DNA of 64,000 nt from Metridium senile (Eukaryota > Cnidaria > Anthozoa > Actiniaria > Metridiidae), in assembly GCA_949775045.1 (NCBI GenBank), contig OX459104.1, forward strand, positions 1,632,501 to 1,696,500, given 5' to 3'. This document shows positions 1 to 10,220 of the stretch, piece by piece (the first letter of the stretch is position 1; each line of letters begins with the position of its first letter). The notes under the pieces were generated by a model. That model ran no database searches and was not told the DNA's origin. It worked only from the letters and a program-made list of their open reading frames with translations. The translations under genes and the position numbers were made by a program.

Positions 1-49
1 GCCGTGGGGTATGAAGAACTCTGATTTTAAAAAAACTACTTGTTCTCGT

Positions 50-239
50 GCAGAGTTATTCTAAACATCTATTTTGTTGGTTATTGCTTAGTTAGAATCT
101 AACTAGAGTATAGTAGAAAAATACATTAGTTTTATTTTAGACTCATGACATAGCCTGGCGCAAGGATGTGTCAAGACAAGTATGATATACATGAGATCCC
201 ATGCACATTAATGACGTGCGTGTCATGCGAACCATTAAG
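50..239 (+). other. Duplicated upstream flank module (copy 0)
   Basis: This stretch matches, almost in register, the segments at about 1190-1320, 5560-5579 joined to 6341-6460, and 61725-61780 joined to 63222-63310. Shared landmarks are CTAAACATCTATT, a TTAGAATCTAACTAGAGTAT-like run, ACTCATGACATAA and TCTGGCGCAA. In the other copies it lies directly upstream of coiled-coil/HEPN-like genes, so it marks the 5' flank of a duplication unit. No gene is seen in it. Confidence 0.7.
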
Positions 240-395
240 ATAATCACTTCCAGAAATACCAGGAAGTGTATAGCCATCGGCCAGACTACGAAGAGGTCAC
301 ACACTATAAATCTTCAATTGCAAGTAATAGGAATAATTTGTTAAATCGTAATGTCAACACTTGTTCAAACTAATGAAAAAGATAGACAATTAAAA
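240..395 (+). pseudogene. 5' stub of coiled-coil/HEPN-like family gene
   Basis: The leader and first codons closely match copy G at 58100-58215: both carry GGAATAATTTG, AAATCGTAATG and CAAACTAATGAAAAAGATAG-like text. From the ATG at 352 the reading is M-S-T-L-V-Q-T-N-E-K-D, against M-T-S-L-I-Q-T-N-E-K-D in copy G. After about 12 codons the match stops and the sequence passes directly into the family's 3' flank module. The whole coding body, coiled coil and C-terminal domain, is therefore missing. The join lies near an ACAAT shared by the coding side and the flank side, which suggests a microhomology deletion or unequal exchange. It cannot encode a functional family protein. Confidence 0.75.
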
Positions 396-720
396 AATTC
401 TACAATCAAAAGTCTGTTTATTACGGGAATAAAAATAAATTATTGTAGGTCTTGGTAAAGTTGAAATGCTTGTTAACAATTTAAGCAACAAAGGCGATCT
501 AAACTTTGTAAATTGTTATAGCGAACTGCGCAAGTATGAACACTAATGACGTATTCATATTCTTACCACAGATATGCGCGCAATCAACTGTAAGTTGTTC
601 CGTTCTTTTTATCTTACAAGTGCTATTATTGACCGGCGTCATTTGTTGGTATAGTTTTCTTCTTTACCACTGTCTTGACAAATCAGAAACCCAAAACAAT
701 ACAATGTGAAAAGTTATCAA
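396..720 (+). repeat. Family 3' flank module (copy 0)
   Basis: Matches the 3' flanks of copy E (about 39960-40260) and copy F (about 45165-45500). Shared landmarks are TTTATTACGGGA, AATTTAAGCAACAAAGGCGA, a TACCACA-GCGCAATCAA segment, GACGTCATTTGTTGGTATAG and TCTTGACCAATCAGA-like text. Pieces also occur at 56900-57050, 59041-59160 and 60180-60260. Its constant placement 3' of family genes indicates it belongs to the segmental duplication unit. Confidence 0.7.
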
Positions 721-1189
721 ACTTATGTTCATGGGGGTCATGCTTTTGCTTATCGCGGTTTTCAGAGCCTTATAATGACTAACAACAAGTACAATGACAA
801 TTTTTTTTTTCACCTTATAATTTATAAGTTATTAATATACATATTATTTATAATCCTTATATGGAGATGAAAGCCAACTGAGGTAACTATAAGAAGCTAT
901 ACAAAGCCAGTTGGCTATCATAATTTATATTCTAGAATATACCATGGCCACTTGTTCTGCACTGCCAATTCTAGTTACGTTATGTTTATTATGTCATGCA
1001 TATGATATTTTCATTTCCAATATATTCATTTCCAATTAACGTCTAATTTGTGTCTGATTTCAGTTTCAGTCTTCTTTTCCCATTAAACAAGCTTTTTTAT
1101 GTTAATTTACAAATGTAAACTACAAAACTACAATAAAATCCTTATTTAAAGTCTAATTTAATTTATTTTCTTCTACAACTACTTACAAA
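721..1189. other. Non-coding spacer, part of duplicated block
   Basis: No credible gene. The part from about 940 (TATGTCATGCATATGATATT, AACGTCTAATTTGTGTCTGA) resembles 4690-4830 and 60900-61010, so it is an older copy of a duplicated upstream block. Confidence 0.45.
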
Positions 1190-1500
1190 GTTACTCTAAA
1201 CATCTATTGTTTGGTTATTGACTAGTTACAATCTAACTAGAGTAGTAAAATATAACACTACCTTTACTTTACATTCATGACATAATCTGGCGCAAGAATG
1301 TCAAAGCAGGATATGCATGGACATATTCATAGTGTAATCATCACTATGATAACAAACAAACATCATCCCACACGCGCACGGCAGGGAATATGTTTGATCA
1401 TGTATTTGATATGATCACGTGAGCGATCAATATCAATAAGAACCTGTCAAGTTAAACTATATAAAGGAACGAAAGATGATATCGTTGCGTGACGACTTTA
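1190..1500 (+). promoter_or_regulatory. Promoter module of copy 1
   Basis: Ordered motifs shared with other copies: TCTGGCGCAA, ATATGCATGG (1310), a block with CATCACTATGATAAC, CACGTGAGCG (about 1418), ATCAATAAGA, GTCAAGTTAAAC and a TATA box TATATAAAGG at 1458-1467. Copies G (57900-58065) and F (43240-43425) have the same order ending in CTATAAAAAG. The TATA position predicts transcription starting near 1490-1500, about 90 bases before the ATG. ATATGCAT resembles a POU octamer half and CACGTG is an E-box. Factor identity is inference. Confidence 0.7.
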
Positions 1501-1588
1501 AGAACGGCTGCATGCGAGGTAGACTACAGCCACCGCGGACTGACTTAATTTTAAAGGGTGACATAATAAGCTAAATCTTAATGCCGAC

Positions 1589-2404
1589 ATGCCCCTTAAT
1601 GAAAATGATACAGAATATGCCGAACTTAGGCGACAGTTGCAAGAAATCCTAGCGCAAAGAAATGATCTTAAAATCAGGTTGAAAACAGTTGAAGATGAGG
1701 TCAAGGAGCTAAAGAAGACAACGTCAAATCATGAGACGTCGATCAAAAAACAACAGCAGAAAATTTTGATGCTTGAAAATGACAGGAGAACCTTAAAGGT
1801 TCGACTTGCAACGGTGGAAGCCCAAAAAATAAGGCAAGAAAACGAAATGAAAGACCTTGCCAAGCAAAACGAAGACCGCAAAGAAGAGAACCGAAAACTC
1901 AACGAAAAGTTACAACTGGTTGAGAACAAGAATGAAGAGCTTCAAGGGGAGGTAAAGGGGCTCAAAGAAGCTATAGCGCCAAACTATAGCGAACAAACTG
2001 TAGCGTTTGTTCATATAGGTGAACTGTGCTGTCAGATACAAAATTTCATGTACAAAAAGATTTTGCCGGACCATTATAATTCTGAGGAAAATTATAAAGT
2101 TAAAACCATCGAGAAAGACATCAACTTAGTGCTAAAGTACGAAAGTCAGAGAAATGAGGCAGAGAAACACTTGCAAGAGTTAAAAACTAGTCTTAATTGG
2201 AATAAAGGACTAGAGGACGCAGTTAAATCACTTCAGAATTCAAGAAATTTCAGAGTCCATCCGCGGGATCGTATAGATGAAGCTTCTCTTCGAAAATATG
2301 CCAAGGCTCTACACGATCAAGGGCAGCTGAAAGGTCGGCGCTCTCTTGAACAGGTGAACGAACTAATTAACATTTGGTTAAACTTACAAAAAGAGCAAAG
2401 TTAA
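1589..2404 (+). CDS. Coiled-coil protein with C-terminal HEPN-like domain (copy 1)
   Basis: 271 residues, one exon. Residues about 5-130 are a heptad-rich, Glu/Lys-rich coiled coil (ERNDLKIRLK-like and LAKQNEDRKEENRKLNEKLQ-type repeats). Residues about 135-271 form a helical domain starting at HIGELCCQIQNFMYKKILP and containing LNWNKGLEDAV and the motif R219-N-F-R-V-H224. R-N-x3-H after a helix with L-x-x-S fits the HEPN Rx4-6H catalytic signature, closest in style to Swt1-type HEPN. No signal peptide or membrane segment is seen, so it is probably intracellular. The ATG at 1589 aligns with an internal Met of copy D (NADMLLND). An in-frame stop lies at 1559-1561, so this copy either lost an N-terminal extension or naturally starts here. 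Function is unknown; RNA cleavage or binding is inference from the motif. Confidence 0.8.
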   Translation: MPLNENDTEYAELRRQLQEILAQRNDLKIRLKTVEDEVKELKKTTSNHETSIKKQQQKILMLENDRRTLKVRLATVEAQKIRQENEMKDLAKQNEDRKEENRKLNEKLQLVENKNEELQGEVKGLKEAIAPNYSEQTVAFVHIGELCCQIQNFMYKKILPDHYNSEENYKVKTIEKDINLVLKYESQRNEAEKHLQELKTSLNWNKGLEDAVKSLQNSRNFRVHPRDRIDEASLRKYAKALHDQGQLKGRRSLEQVNELINIWLNLQKEQS

Positions 2405-3455
2405 TCTTATGTAAGGTATTTATATATTTTGAAACATTTTGAGGACATATATTGAAGCCATCTAAAACGTATTCAGTCGAGGAAATTTAACTAATTTCAT
2501 TGTAAAATTCTCAAATTGATCGAGCTGGTCGAAAACCTTTTTTAATTTTCTTTTACACCTACTTGCAGTAAGGTTGTCATACAAAAATATACATTTGTTA
2601 TAAAGAAAATAGAACATTTGTGATTTAGTACGATATATCCAGTTCTGGAAGCACGATGGTAGCGTAAGAGTCGCACGAGGCTTTAGCCGAGACCCTTACA
2701 CTGAAGCAAATTCAGTTAGTCATGAGCAAACTGATAGCGCTCTAATACAGGCATGTTATACATATAGAAACCTATACTGAGACACAAATAGGAAAATAGC
2801 TATTACATCCAAGGAGATGACAGAGCCAGAGTTGTGTTTTATTTTAGGCAATTTAGCCCGCTTGGTGTTTTGATGCATTGATTGGTATTTTAAAACAGCA
2901 TTAAACATGTAACAAAATGTTTAAAATGTGCACAAAAATAAACAAATAATCATGTATGACTAATTTTAGGTTATTTTAATGAGAAATGTTCTTATCGTAA
3001 TATACCAAATTTCATCATGTTTTTATTGAGAAAATGAAAACTAAGTCTCAGAAACATTATTATCAAGATTAACCTTTTAAGAAATAAACGGCACGAAAAT
3101 AAAGATGGATAGTTATCGAGGCATTTGTGTTTTTTTTTTTGGGCTGTATGAATCTGCTCGACATATATTTCTATGTACCGAGATGCCTGTGTTACAAAGT
3201 GTTGACATTTCACCCCGTCCCCTCCCCCCAAAGCGCCGCTACGAACGTTCAGATTTGAGTATGCGATATAGAGTTCGAAAACTTGAAAGCTTCGAAAACT
3301 TGAAGTTGTTCTTGAAAATTGAACGTCAGAACAAGAAAGATAGATAGTTACTAAAACAATTTGTGTAATTTTTGAGGCGATTTGTATGGCGTACCATCGG
3401 GGCCAAAATTCAACATTTACATTTGACATTGTACTTTTTGTGTTCGTGCTGTTTT
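2405..3455. other. 3' flank of copy 1; no gene seen
   Basis: The first about 60 bases (TGAAACATTTTGAGGA) match the 3' UTRs of copies D and E. The rest is AT-rich unique sequence. A hairpin with arms GTAAGAGTC and GACCCTTAC sits near 2664-2700. An open frame on the minus strand (2992-3645) runs into the 41 bp repeat and has no recognisable domain, so it is not called. Confidence 0.4.
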
Positions 3456-3461
3456 CGCCAT

Positions 3462-3610
3462 GCAACATTGTAGTTTTTAAATCGATTGTGTAATTTCGTA
3501 ATCCAACATTGTAGTTTTTTACTCGATTGTGTAATTTCGTAATCCAACATTGTAGTTTTTTACTCGATTGTGTAATTTCAGAATCCAACATTGTAGTTTT
3601 AGCAATGCAG
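3462..3610. repeat. 41 bp minisatellite, about 3.6 copies
   Basis: Direct repeats of a unit containing CCAACATTGTAGTTTTT, ACTCGATTGTGTAATTTC. The middle two copies are nearly identical. No coding role. Confidence 0.85.
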
Positions 3611-3649
3611 CATTCAACTTCTCGGTATCCAACCGAAACCATCAAAATG

Positions 3650-4689
3650 AACGCGGGCTCAACTAAACCCGATCACGTGCGCCTGAAATCTGAGTATGTT
3701 TCCACGCGTATTTACGAGTCTTCGTGACCGGGTGACCGGGGTTTGTAAACTGAACAATAACAATTTATTTAGAACAGTCAATTTCAAATATATCCCCTAT
3801 TGTAACTTGACATGAGAATAGTCGCACAATCTCTCTTGTAAAAGTGATCAAACCGTTCTCTTTTAATTCAGAAAGTACTTATACTTTTTGCACGGAAAGT
3901 AGATCAAAATCATTTAATAAGGTCTATAAAAGATTGAAATAGCTGTCGCCACTACTACTTTTTTACTTTTCTGCGATCATTTGGAGAAAACATCGACAAA
4001 CCACGATTTCGAGGTTATATTTCTGATTGTTTGTATGGGCTGACATCATTAAATGATTTTGAAATTAAACAGACCCTATCAAAAAGTAGCAGTGGATTCA
4101 AAAACACCATGCTTTTACGACCATTTCAGACATTTTGAAGTGTGATACATAACATCTATATATTCTCTATTAATGCGCCGGTTGTTTTGATAAGTGCGTT
4201 GCTCGAGGTTTTTTGAATACGTTTTCAGAATAATGAAAGGAAAATCAACATATTTCCTTTGAATCCTCCCCAAAGGTATCTTGATGTTGGTTCGTCTGTG
4301 TATGTACGTTGTTAGTCAAAGTCTGCCAGCATAAATAAACAAAAAAATATATATAATAATATAGAGACACCACTTTCATAAATGGCCGCCACCAATTATT
4401 ACAATATTTAATATTGCTATTTAAAGAAAAAGATAGCTACCATATGATAGGAATACTGGTGACAGTTTGAGAACAAAACCATTTTAAAATACCAAACGGT
4501 ACATAAAAAACATACAGCCCATTCTATCACCATGATAGTTTACAACAAGTACCAAAAGCAGCTCTGCTGAAATGACAGCATGTTAAATTATAAAGTAACA
4601 AATTATTTTCGTATAATTCTGTGCGGAAATTATGTTCTTTCCTTATCGTCATTCTGGAATATACCAGTAATTGTTTATATTGGTCATTA
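3650..4689. other. Intergenic, nothing recognised
   Basis: AT-rich sequence with short open frames only, none over about 66 codons and none with a recognisable domain. Confidence 0.4.
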
Positions 4690-5500
4690 AGCCGCCAATC
4701 TTGTCACAGCATGTTTGTGATGTCATGCACGATCGCGACGACCTCTCTCAGTCGAGTGATTTTTCATTTCCTCTATAACTAACGCCTCTGACTTTTGTCT
4801 GATCTTTCTCTAAAAAAGCGTTCACAAGCAAAATACTACGATGGTCGTTTGTTTAAAGATAGAAAATTTAAATTCAACCAAATCATCAAATCTTTCTGTT
4901 TAGTAAAAGCTTGTTTATTAAATGTCGACGAAGATCATGAACATTAAACATTTCATTGGCATTTTATCATTCGATGATAAGAAGACTGACCCAGTAATCA
5001 TTCGGTTGAAAGTGAAATGTTTACATTCAGGTTTTATTTATTAAACATTAAAGACATTTGTCGACGAAAATCAGAAAAATTTTCTCTTATATATTTTATT
5101 CGAGATACTTCTCTATTAGACAGGATAGAAATGCCAAGCATCGCGTATCTTTGAATGGAATTACTACTCTTCATGATAAAGTCCCACTGAGTTTTGTTTT
5201 GTTTCAAGTATTTCTTTTAACGTATTTTCAAACTATACGTCAAATCAATTGTAATCTTGTGATCTGTTTGAACTAGTGTTTTCTTTTGTGCAGTCTGTCA
5301 CGCAGCCAAACAGGAACCTCTACCGTATGTGACAGACTTTTTGATTTAACCTAACCCACTGCTATTGATTTTTTATTAACGAAAGCCCCCTAACATAAAC
5401 CTATAGATTAAATTTAGAGATTAGATTAAGCTAGAGATTTAATTTAGTAGATTTTTATGGAAATCTTAGAAGCTGCCAATTCGTGTACCAACTGAGTCAG
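4690..5500 (+). repeat. Duplicated upstream block (partner at 60900-61710)
   Basis: Collinear with 60900-61710. Shared landmarks in order: ATGTCATGCACGA, CAGTC-GTGAT, ATGTCGACGAAGATCATGAA, CATTCGGTT-AAAGTGAA, TTCTCTATTAGACAGGATAG-like text, GTCACGCAGCCAAACAGGAA and TTCGTGTACCA. Identity is interrupted by indels, so the duplication is not recent. No gene is supported inside it. Confidence 0.65.
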
Positions 5501-6460
5501 GGCCGTGGAGTATGAAGCATTCTGATTTAAAAAAAAAAACTACTTGTTCTCGTGCAGAGTTAATATTTTTTTGGTTATTCTTGACTTTCACGTGACGTCA
5601 TCCAATTTTTTTATTTCGGAAATATTAGTTATATTTATTTATGTGAGTAACACTCTTTAGAGCTCCCCTAAACGAACAATTGTGCTAGATCTTGTGTCTT
5701 TGCTGTGTTTTGGTTTCGAAATATAAGCGAGACAATTTGTGTCACGCAACTCTAGTCACGCGAAAATCGAAAATCAAGCCAGATTCATGCCAGTTTAGTA
5801 TTTATCGATGTTTGATTGAACTCAAAACCTTAGAATTATCAATAGAAAGCTAAATTACTGGCATTTTTGCCGTAAATTTAAGGAATTTGGGGGAATTTTG
5901 TGAATTTCGGCTTTTGGCCACCATGTTGGTGTACACAAGCTGTACACCAACATGGCGGCGCCATACATTTCACTGTAATCAAGGCGTATATTCACTGGCT
6001 CCGTATTCGGTCACAATTAGTCCATTTACGCTCAAATTTGAGCAAATGATAAATTGGTCATCTGGCTTTAAGGTAATGTAGCCTAAATTGCTATCTGTAT
6101 CGCAGAAATGATATGGTTAATGATATAATCAACACAACCGGAAATGCTATTGTCATACATTTCTTACTAAAAATCTTTATAATATCTTGACTATAACTCT
6201 GCTAATATTCATTCTTTTGAACTCATATTTGCTAACACTGCTAAGTAAAGTGTGTGCTTCATGAATTCAATGATTGTTTACAGTTTAAGCGACAATTTAA
6301 GGACTTTCAATGTGGTCACGTGATCGGTGAAAGTCAAGAATTAATTAGTTAGATTCTAACTGTAGTATAGTGGAATAATACATTAGTTTTATTTTAGACT
6401 CATGACATAATCTGGCGTAACGACGTGTCAAGACATGTATGATATACATGGGATCCCATG
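5500..6460 (+). other. Family upstream module split by an insertion; no gene follows
   Basis: 5510-5577 repeats the window start (GCCGTGGAGTATGAAG, TACTTGTTCTCGTGCAGAGT). The match resumes at 6341 (TTAGTTAGATTCTAAC) through TCTGGCGTAA and ATACATGGGATCCCATG. Downstream of 6460 no coiled-coil coding sequence follows, so this is an orphan 5' flank of a lost or never-completed copy. Confidence 0.65.
5578..6340. mobile_element. MITE, PIF/Harbinger-like (TTA target site)
   Basis: Terminal inverted repeats TTCTTGACTTTCACGTGA (left) and a matching right end in GGTGAAAGTCAAGAA, both flanked by TTA, the 3 bp TWA target duplication known for PIF/Harbinger. It cleanly interrupts the upstream module described above. 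A near-perfect hairpin with arms CACCATGTTGGTGTACA lies at about 5919-5956. No transposase is encoded. Confidence 0.7.
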
Positions 6461-8150
6461 CTTTATGCATCCACGTGAATCCATCTTTTCCTTTATGCGT
6501 GATTCGTGAACGGAAACAATAATTTAACGTTATTCGTTAATGCCTTGTATTGGTTTTGCGTGACCAGGTCATGACGTCCTTCCGCTTTATATTTTTGTCA
6601 ATGGAATTAAATAGCATACTGGATGTCACTTAAGTTATGGTAAAAATGTATTTCCGGTCTTTTTTGATGTTTTGCCATATACATAATCTGATTGGGTTTT
6701 GAAGATTGCATTTGACGGCTTGACATGAGTACCTATCATGAATACCTAGCTGTCATGTTTGTGGTTTTTCGGTATTTTGCGTGATTCGTGAAATGGCCAA
6801 ATGATTTTACGTGAAACGTGATTACGTCGATTTTTGCGTGAATGTGAAAATATTTCAGTATTTTGTGTGATACGTGAAATGACAATTTATTTACGTAAAC
6901 GCATTTTGCGAGGTGGTATTTTGGACTCTCTGCAATACACAGGCATCAATAAATTTCTCAATTTACTGTTTATATCGGTGTTCCATGAAAAATACAGGGA
7001 GAGCGTTGACAGCTCAGTAATGATTTACAATGTCATCAGAAACTACACTGTACTACCGCTGACGTGATGAATTGTATCGCGGGAGGGTGTCATACATTGA
7101 CGACCTGTGTTGTGGCTGTTCATTCTGACTGGAAAACATCGCTTTTCGTCAGGTAATGTAGTTGTTAAATGTCTCTTAATTTATCCAATAAAACTCTGTA
7201 TCCTTTGGTCACAAAACATCTAGATAAAGTTAAGGTAATCATCCAAAAAATGGCGATTTTCGAAGCTTAAAAAAACACTATTGCTCGCTCGATTATAGCT
7301 TCAAATATTTACTATCATGGATTCGTTTGAATATCAAAACACAAATGAGCTTCGCTGCAAGCGAACAATTTCATTTGGATGTTAAAATTTATGAGTGTTA
7401 AAACGTAAACTACCCGCTTTAAAGTAAGCTATCAAAATGACTGACCTTCAGATTTCGTACTATAATTAAAATCACTATAGTCGTATAAAAATGTTATTTA
7501 TAATCCTGCTTTGAAAAGTTGTATTTTTAATCTTACCACATCCAGTGCATTGATAATTTTGAGCGAAAGGATTACCAAGAGTCGATTACGTTGTACAGAA
7601 ATACGACAGCATTTCAAACGTGCATTTTGCATCTGAAAGTGATTTCACAAAGTCGATCGTTCTGCTCGTTTGTAAGTAATGTTTACACCATGACATGAGG
7701 ACCGTGTTGTATTAGTATGTAGCCGATACGTATACAAAACGGACGTGAATGTTGTGAACGACTAAAAAAACGTCTATGTTAGTCCTTTCAAATGTAAAAC
7801 AAAATTTTCAAGATTAAAGTAAGTCTCGCCGATCAATGTTAAGTTAAAACTTATGCAAATGAGGATATACAACACGAGTGATGTACACAACACTCGTCAT
7901 GGTCATGATTTCTTTTGTAAATGTTTCATAATAATTATTCATGTTTTTTAAGCTATATATAGAGAGTTTGAGAATAGGTATGATACTATAGCTACTATAG
8001 CCTCACACCACTCTTGGGATACATATGTATATAAATCAAGTTGTAAACTATCAAAATGTATTGATAAGAGGCTTCAATTCACATAAGATATTTAGAGATG
8101 GTCCAGTATTTTCAACATTTAGCTGTCTGCTCTTTTGACATTTAATAAAG
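6461..8150. other. Repeat-derived intergenic sequence
   Basis: 6500-6890 contains several variants of GCGTGATTCGTGAAA and TACGTGAAACGTGA, a scattered direct repeat typical of a degraded mobile element. The remainder to 8150 shows no domain-bearing open frame. Confidence 0.4.
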
Positions 8151-8580
8151 ATTCCAATATCACCATTAATACCATGATATCATTGATACTATCATTATTG
8201 TTACCATCACTTTAACTATTATTATCATTATCATCATCACCATAATTACTATCATCATTATAGTATTATTATTATCATCATTATTATTATCATCATCATC
8301 ATTAGTAGTAGTACTACCAATATCATCATCATCATATACCGACGTTAAATAAGGTTACTTTACTTTTTTACTTTTATCATCCTTTATATACCATTAACAT
8401 TATTATTGTTGTTATAATTATAACCATCATCATTATCAAGTTAGCATCATCATTATTATTACTACCAATATCACCATCATCATCCTTTAAATACCATCAA
8501 CATTATTATTGTTATAACCATCATCATTATTATTAGCATCATCATCATTATTATTATTACTACCAATATTATTAACACAT
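8150..8580. repeat. Compound (ATT/ATC) trinucleotide tract
   Basis: Long runs of ATT, ATC and ATCATC mixed with CATTATTATT, interrupted at 8335-8400 by a unique patch. Low-complexity microsatellite on the + strand. Confidence 0.9.
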
Positions 8581-8934
8581 CGCATGATCTCTCTGCAATA
8601 ACAAAAATATTTTTTGCACCAAGCTATAACATATGCAAATGAGTATGCGCTTGTCGAAAATAACTCAACAAAGTTTATTCTATAATTATAAAATAACGTT
8701 AAGAGCTAGCCTGATTTTTATGGTAAAAATGTGTCCAACAAGTAAACGACAAATACATCCTGAAGTATTATAGAAATCAAGGCTTTGTAACTAGAGTAAA
8801 TACACGAAATACGAAATGTTGACAAAAATTCAATTCATTTTTTGTGGCTAGCTTTAGCTCGAAGAGCTAAAAGCTAGTGTGTGAGTGTAAACAATAGGCA
8901 ACCAATAAGAATCGAATTTGACCCAAAATCCAAG

Positions 8935-9036
8935 ATGGCGGACACATGGCAGAAAGCACAGAAAAAACTACTCAAAAACTATCAAAAAATGCTTATTATG
9001 AATAACAAAAGCTTCATCATTGAAGAATGGGACTAA
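8935..9036 (+). CDS. 33-codon open frame after an AAGATGGCGG start context
   Basis: AAGATGGCGGAC gives a strong start context and also resembles a YY1-type initiator element. The short frame reads MADTWQKAQKK and ends at FIIEEWD. No homologous family is recognised. It could be a first exon, a short peptide or chance sequence. The surrounding 8600-9458 holds nothing else recognisable. Confidence 0.2.
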   Translation: MADTWQKAQKKLLKNYQKMLIMNNKSFIIEEWD

Positions 9037-9503
9037 GAGTTTGGTATGTGTGGAGTTTCAAGCTAGCAAATTACCATTTTGAGAAGGTTTTGCATCGATG
9101 ATTGTGTCGCCTTTACACGATTACGACATGATCCGAACGGACCGACTAGCGACTAGCCAATTGAAACGTGACCCGAACTTTTCTTCGGCGATTACGACAT
9201 AATATTGTAAACTGGTAATATGGTAAACTGCAAAAAATTGTTTTCACATATTATAGTTCTTGTTTATATAATTTTTAGAAGAATATTGTTCAACTGAGAC
9301 ATTAATATGTTATTCACAAATGTTCAAATAATTTCTTTATAACAATAAGTTTTTCTATTGCCTTATTACTGTTCTTGTTCATGTGATTTTTGGCAGATTT
9401 CTGTAATGACTTCTGAGATATATTAAAAGATGTTTCTGACAATTGTTTAGATTATTACTTATAGCGGAGCACCATAGTTAAGAAAAAATGGTAACCCATC
9501 TAG

Positions 9504-9908
9504 TTGATTTTTCGTCCACCGACACAGGAATCCCGATTCTGTCCGTCCGTCCGTCCGTCCGTGTACATCGCGATTCTGATTGGCTACTTATTTATGGCGG
9601 GAATTGAAGAGGGCGCGCGCGTCAAAATATCTTTCCCTGAGAAAACTTTTTTCTCGCTTTTCTCGACGTTTTATCAACTTTTTTATCGCTTTTACTTAAG
9701 CTTTCTTCAATTTAAAAAAATGCCAAAAGAAAAAGAAAACGAAATTAATAAGGGAAAAAGACAGTTAACAGAAGAGGAAAAGACAAGAAGACAAGATAGA
9801 GAAAGAGAACGGCGAATAGTTTCAATGAAGAACAGCGCAGGCTTGAAAGAGAAAGAAAGAAAGCGAGATTGTAGACGAAACTTGTCAGACGAAAAACAGA
9901 GAAAATGA
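9504..9908 (+). pseudogene. Lys/Arg/Glu-rich open frame, probable transposon ORF fragment
   Basis: The part from Met at 9720 (MPKEKENEINKGKRQ) is highly charged, with an EEEKTRRQDRERERR-type stretch. The N-terminal basic regions of some Helitron/PIF1-like and other transposon proteins look like this. The part before 9720 runs over the CGTC microsatellite and is unlikely to be coding. A further charged frame continues after the stop at 9906, suggesting a decayed longer ORF. It contains no catalytic motif. Confidence 0.3.
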
Positions 9909-10220
9909 ACGCCAAAGAAAAAGGGTTTCGAGAACGAACGTTTCGGAGGAAAACAGGGCTTTCATTAATACAAAATATCAACGGAGAAAGGTGAATTTCG
10001 AGGAATATAAAGAGAGTTTTGACCGAACAGAACATAAACTTGAAGGACACAAAAAAGAAGAAATTATACTAAAGAAAAGCAAAAGACTGATTCCAAAAGA
10101 TCAAGAAAACGTATTTCCAGATACCAGCAATTAAAAAAAAAATGATAAAGAAGCGACTTTGTTTGATATGAAAACTGTCCTAGCACAGTTTATTGAAGGA
10201 TTTTCAAGCTTGGCAGTTAA

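Noticed and set aside
2992..3645. 217-codon minus-strand frame
   Set aside because: Runs through a 41 bp minisatellite and low-complexity sequence, with no recognisable domain or start context.
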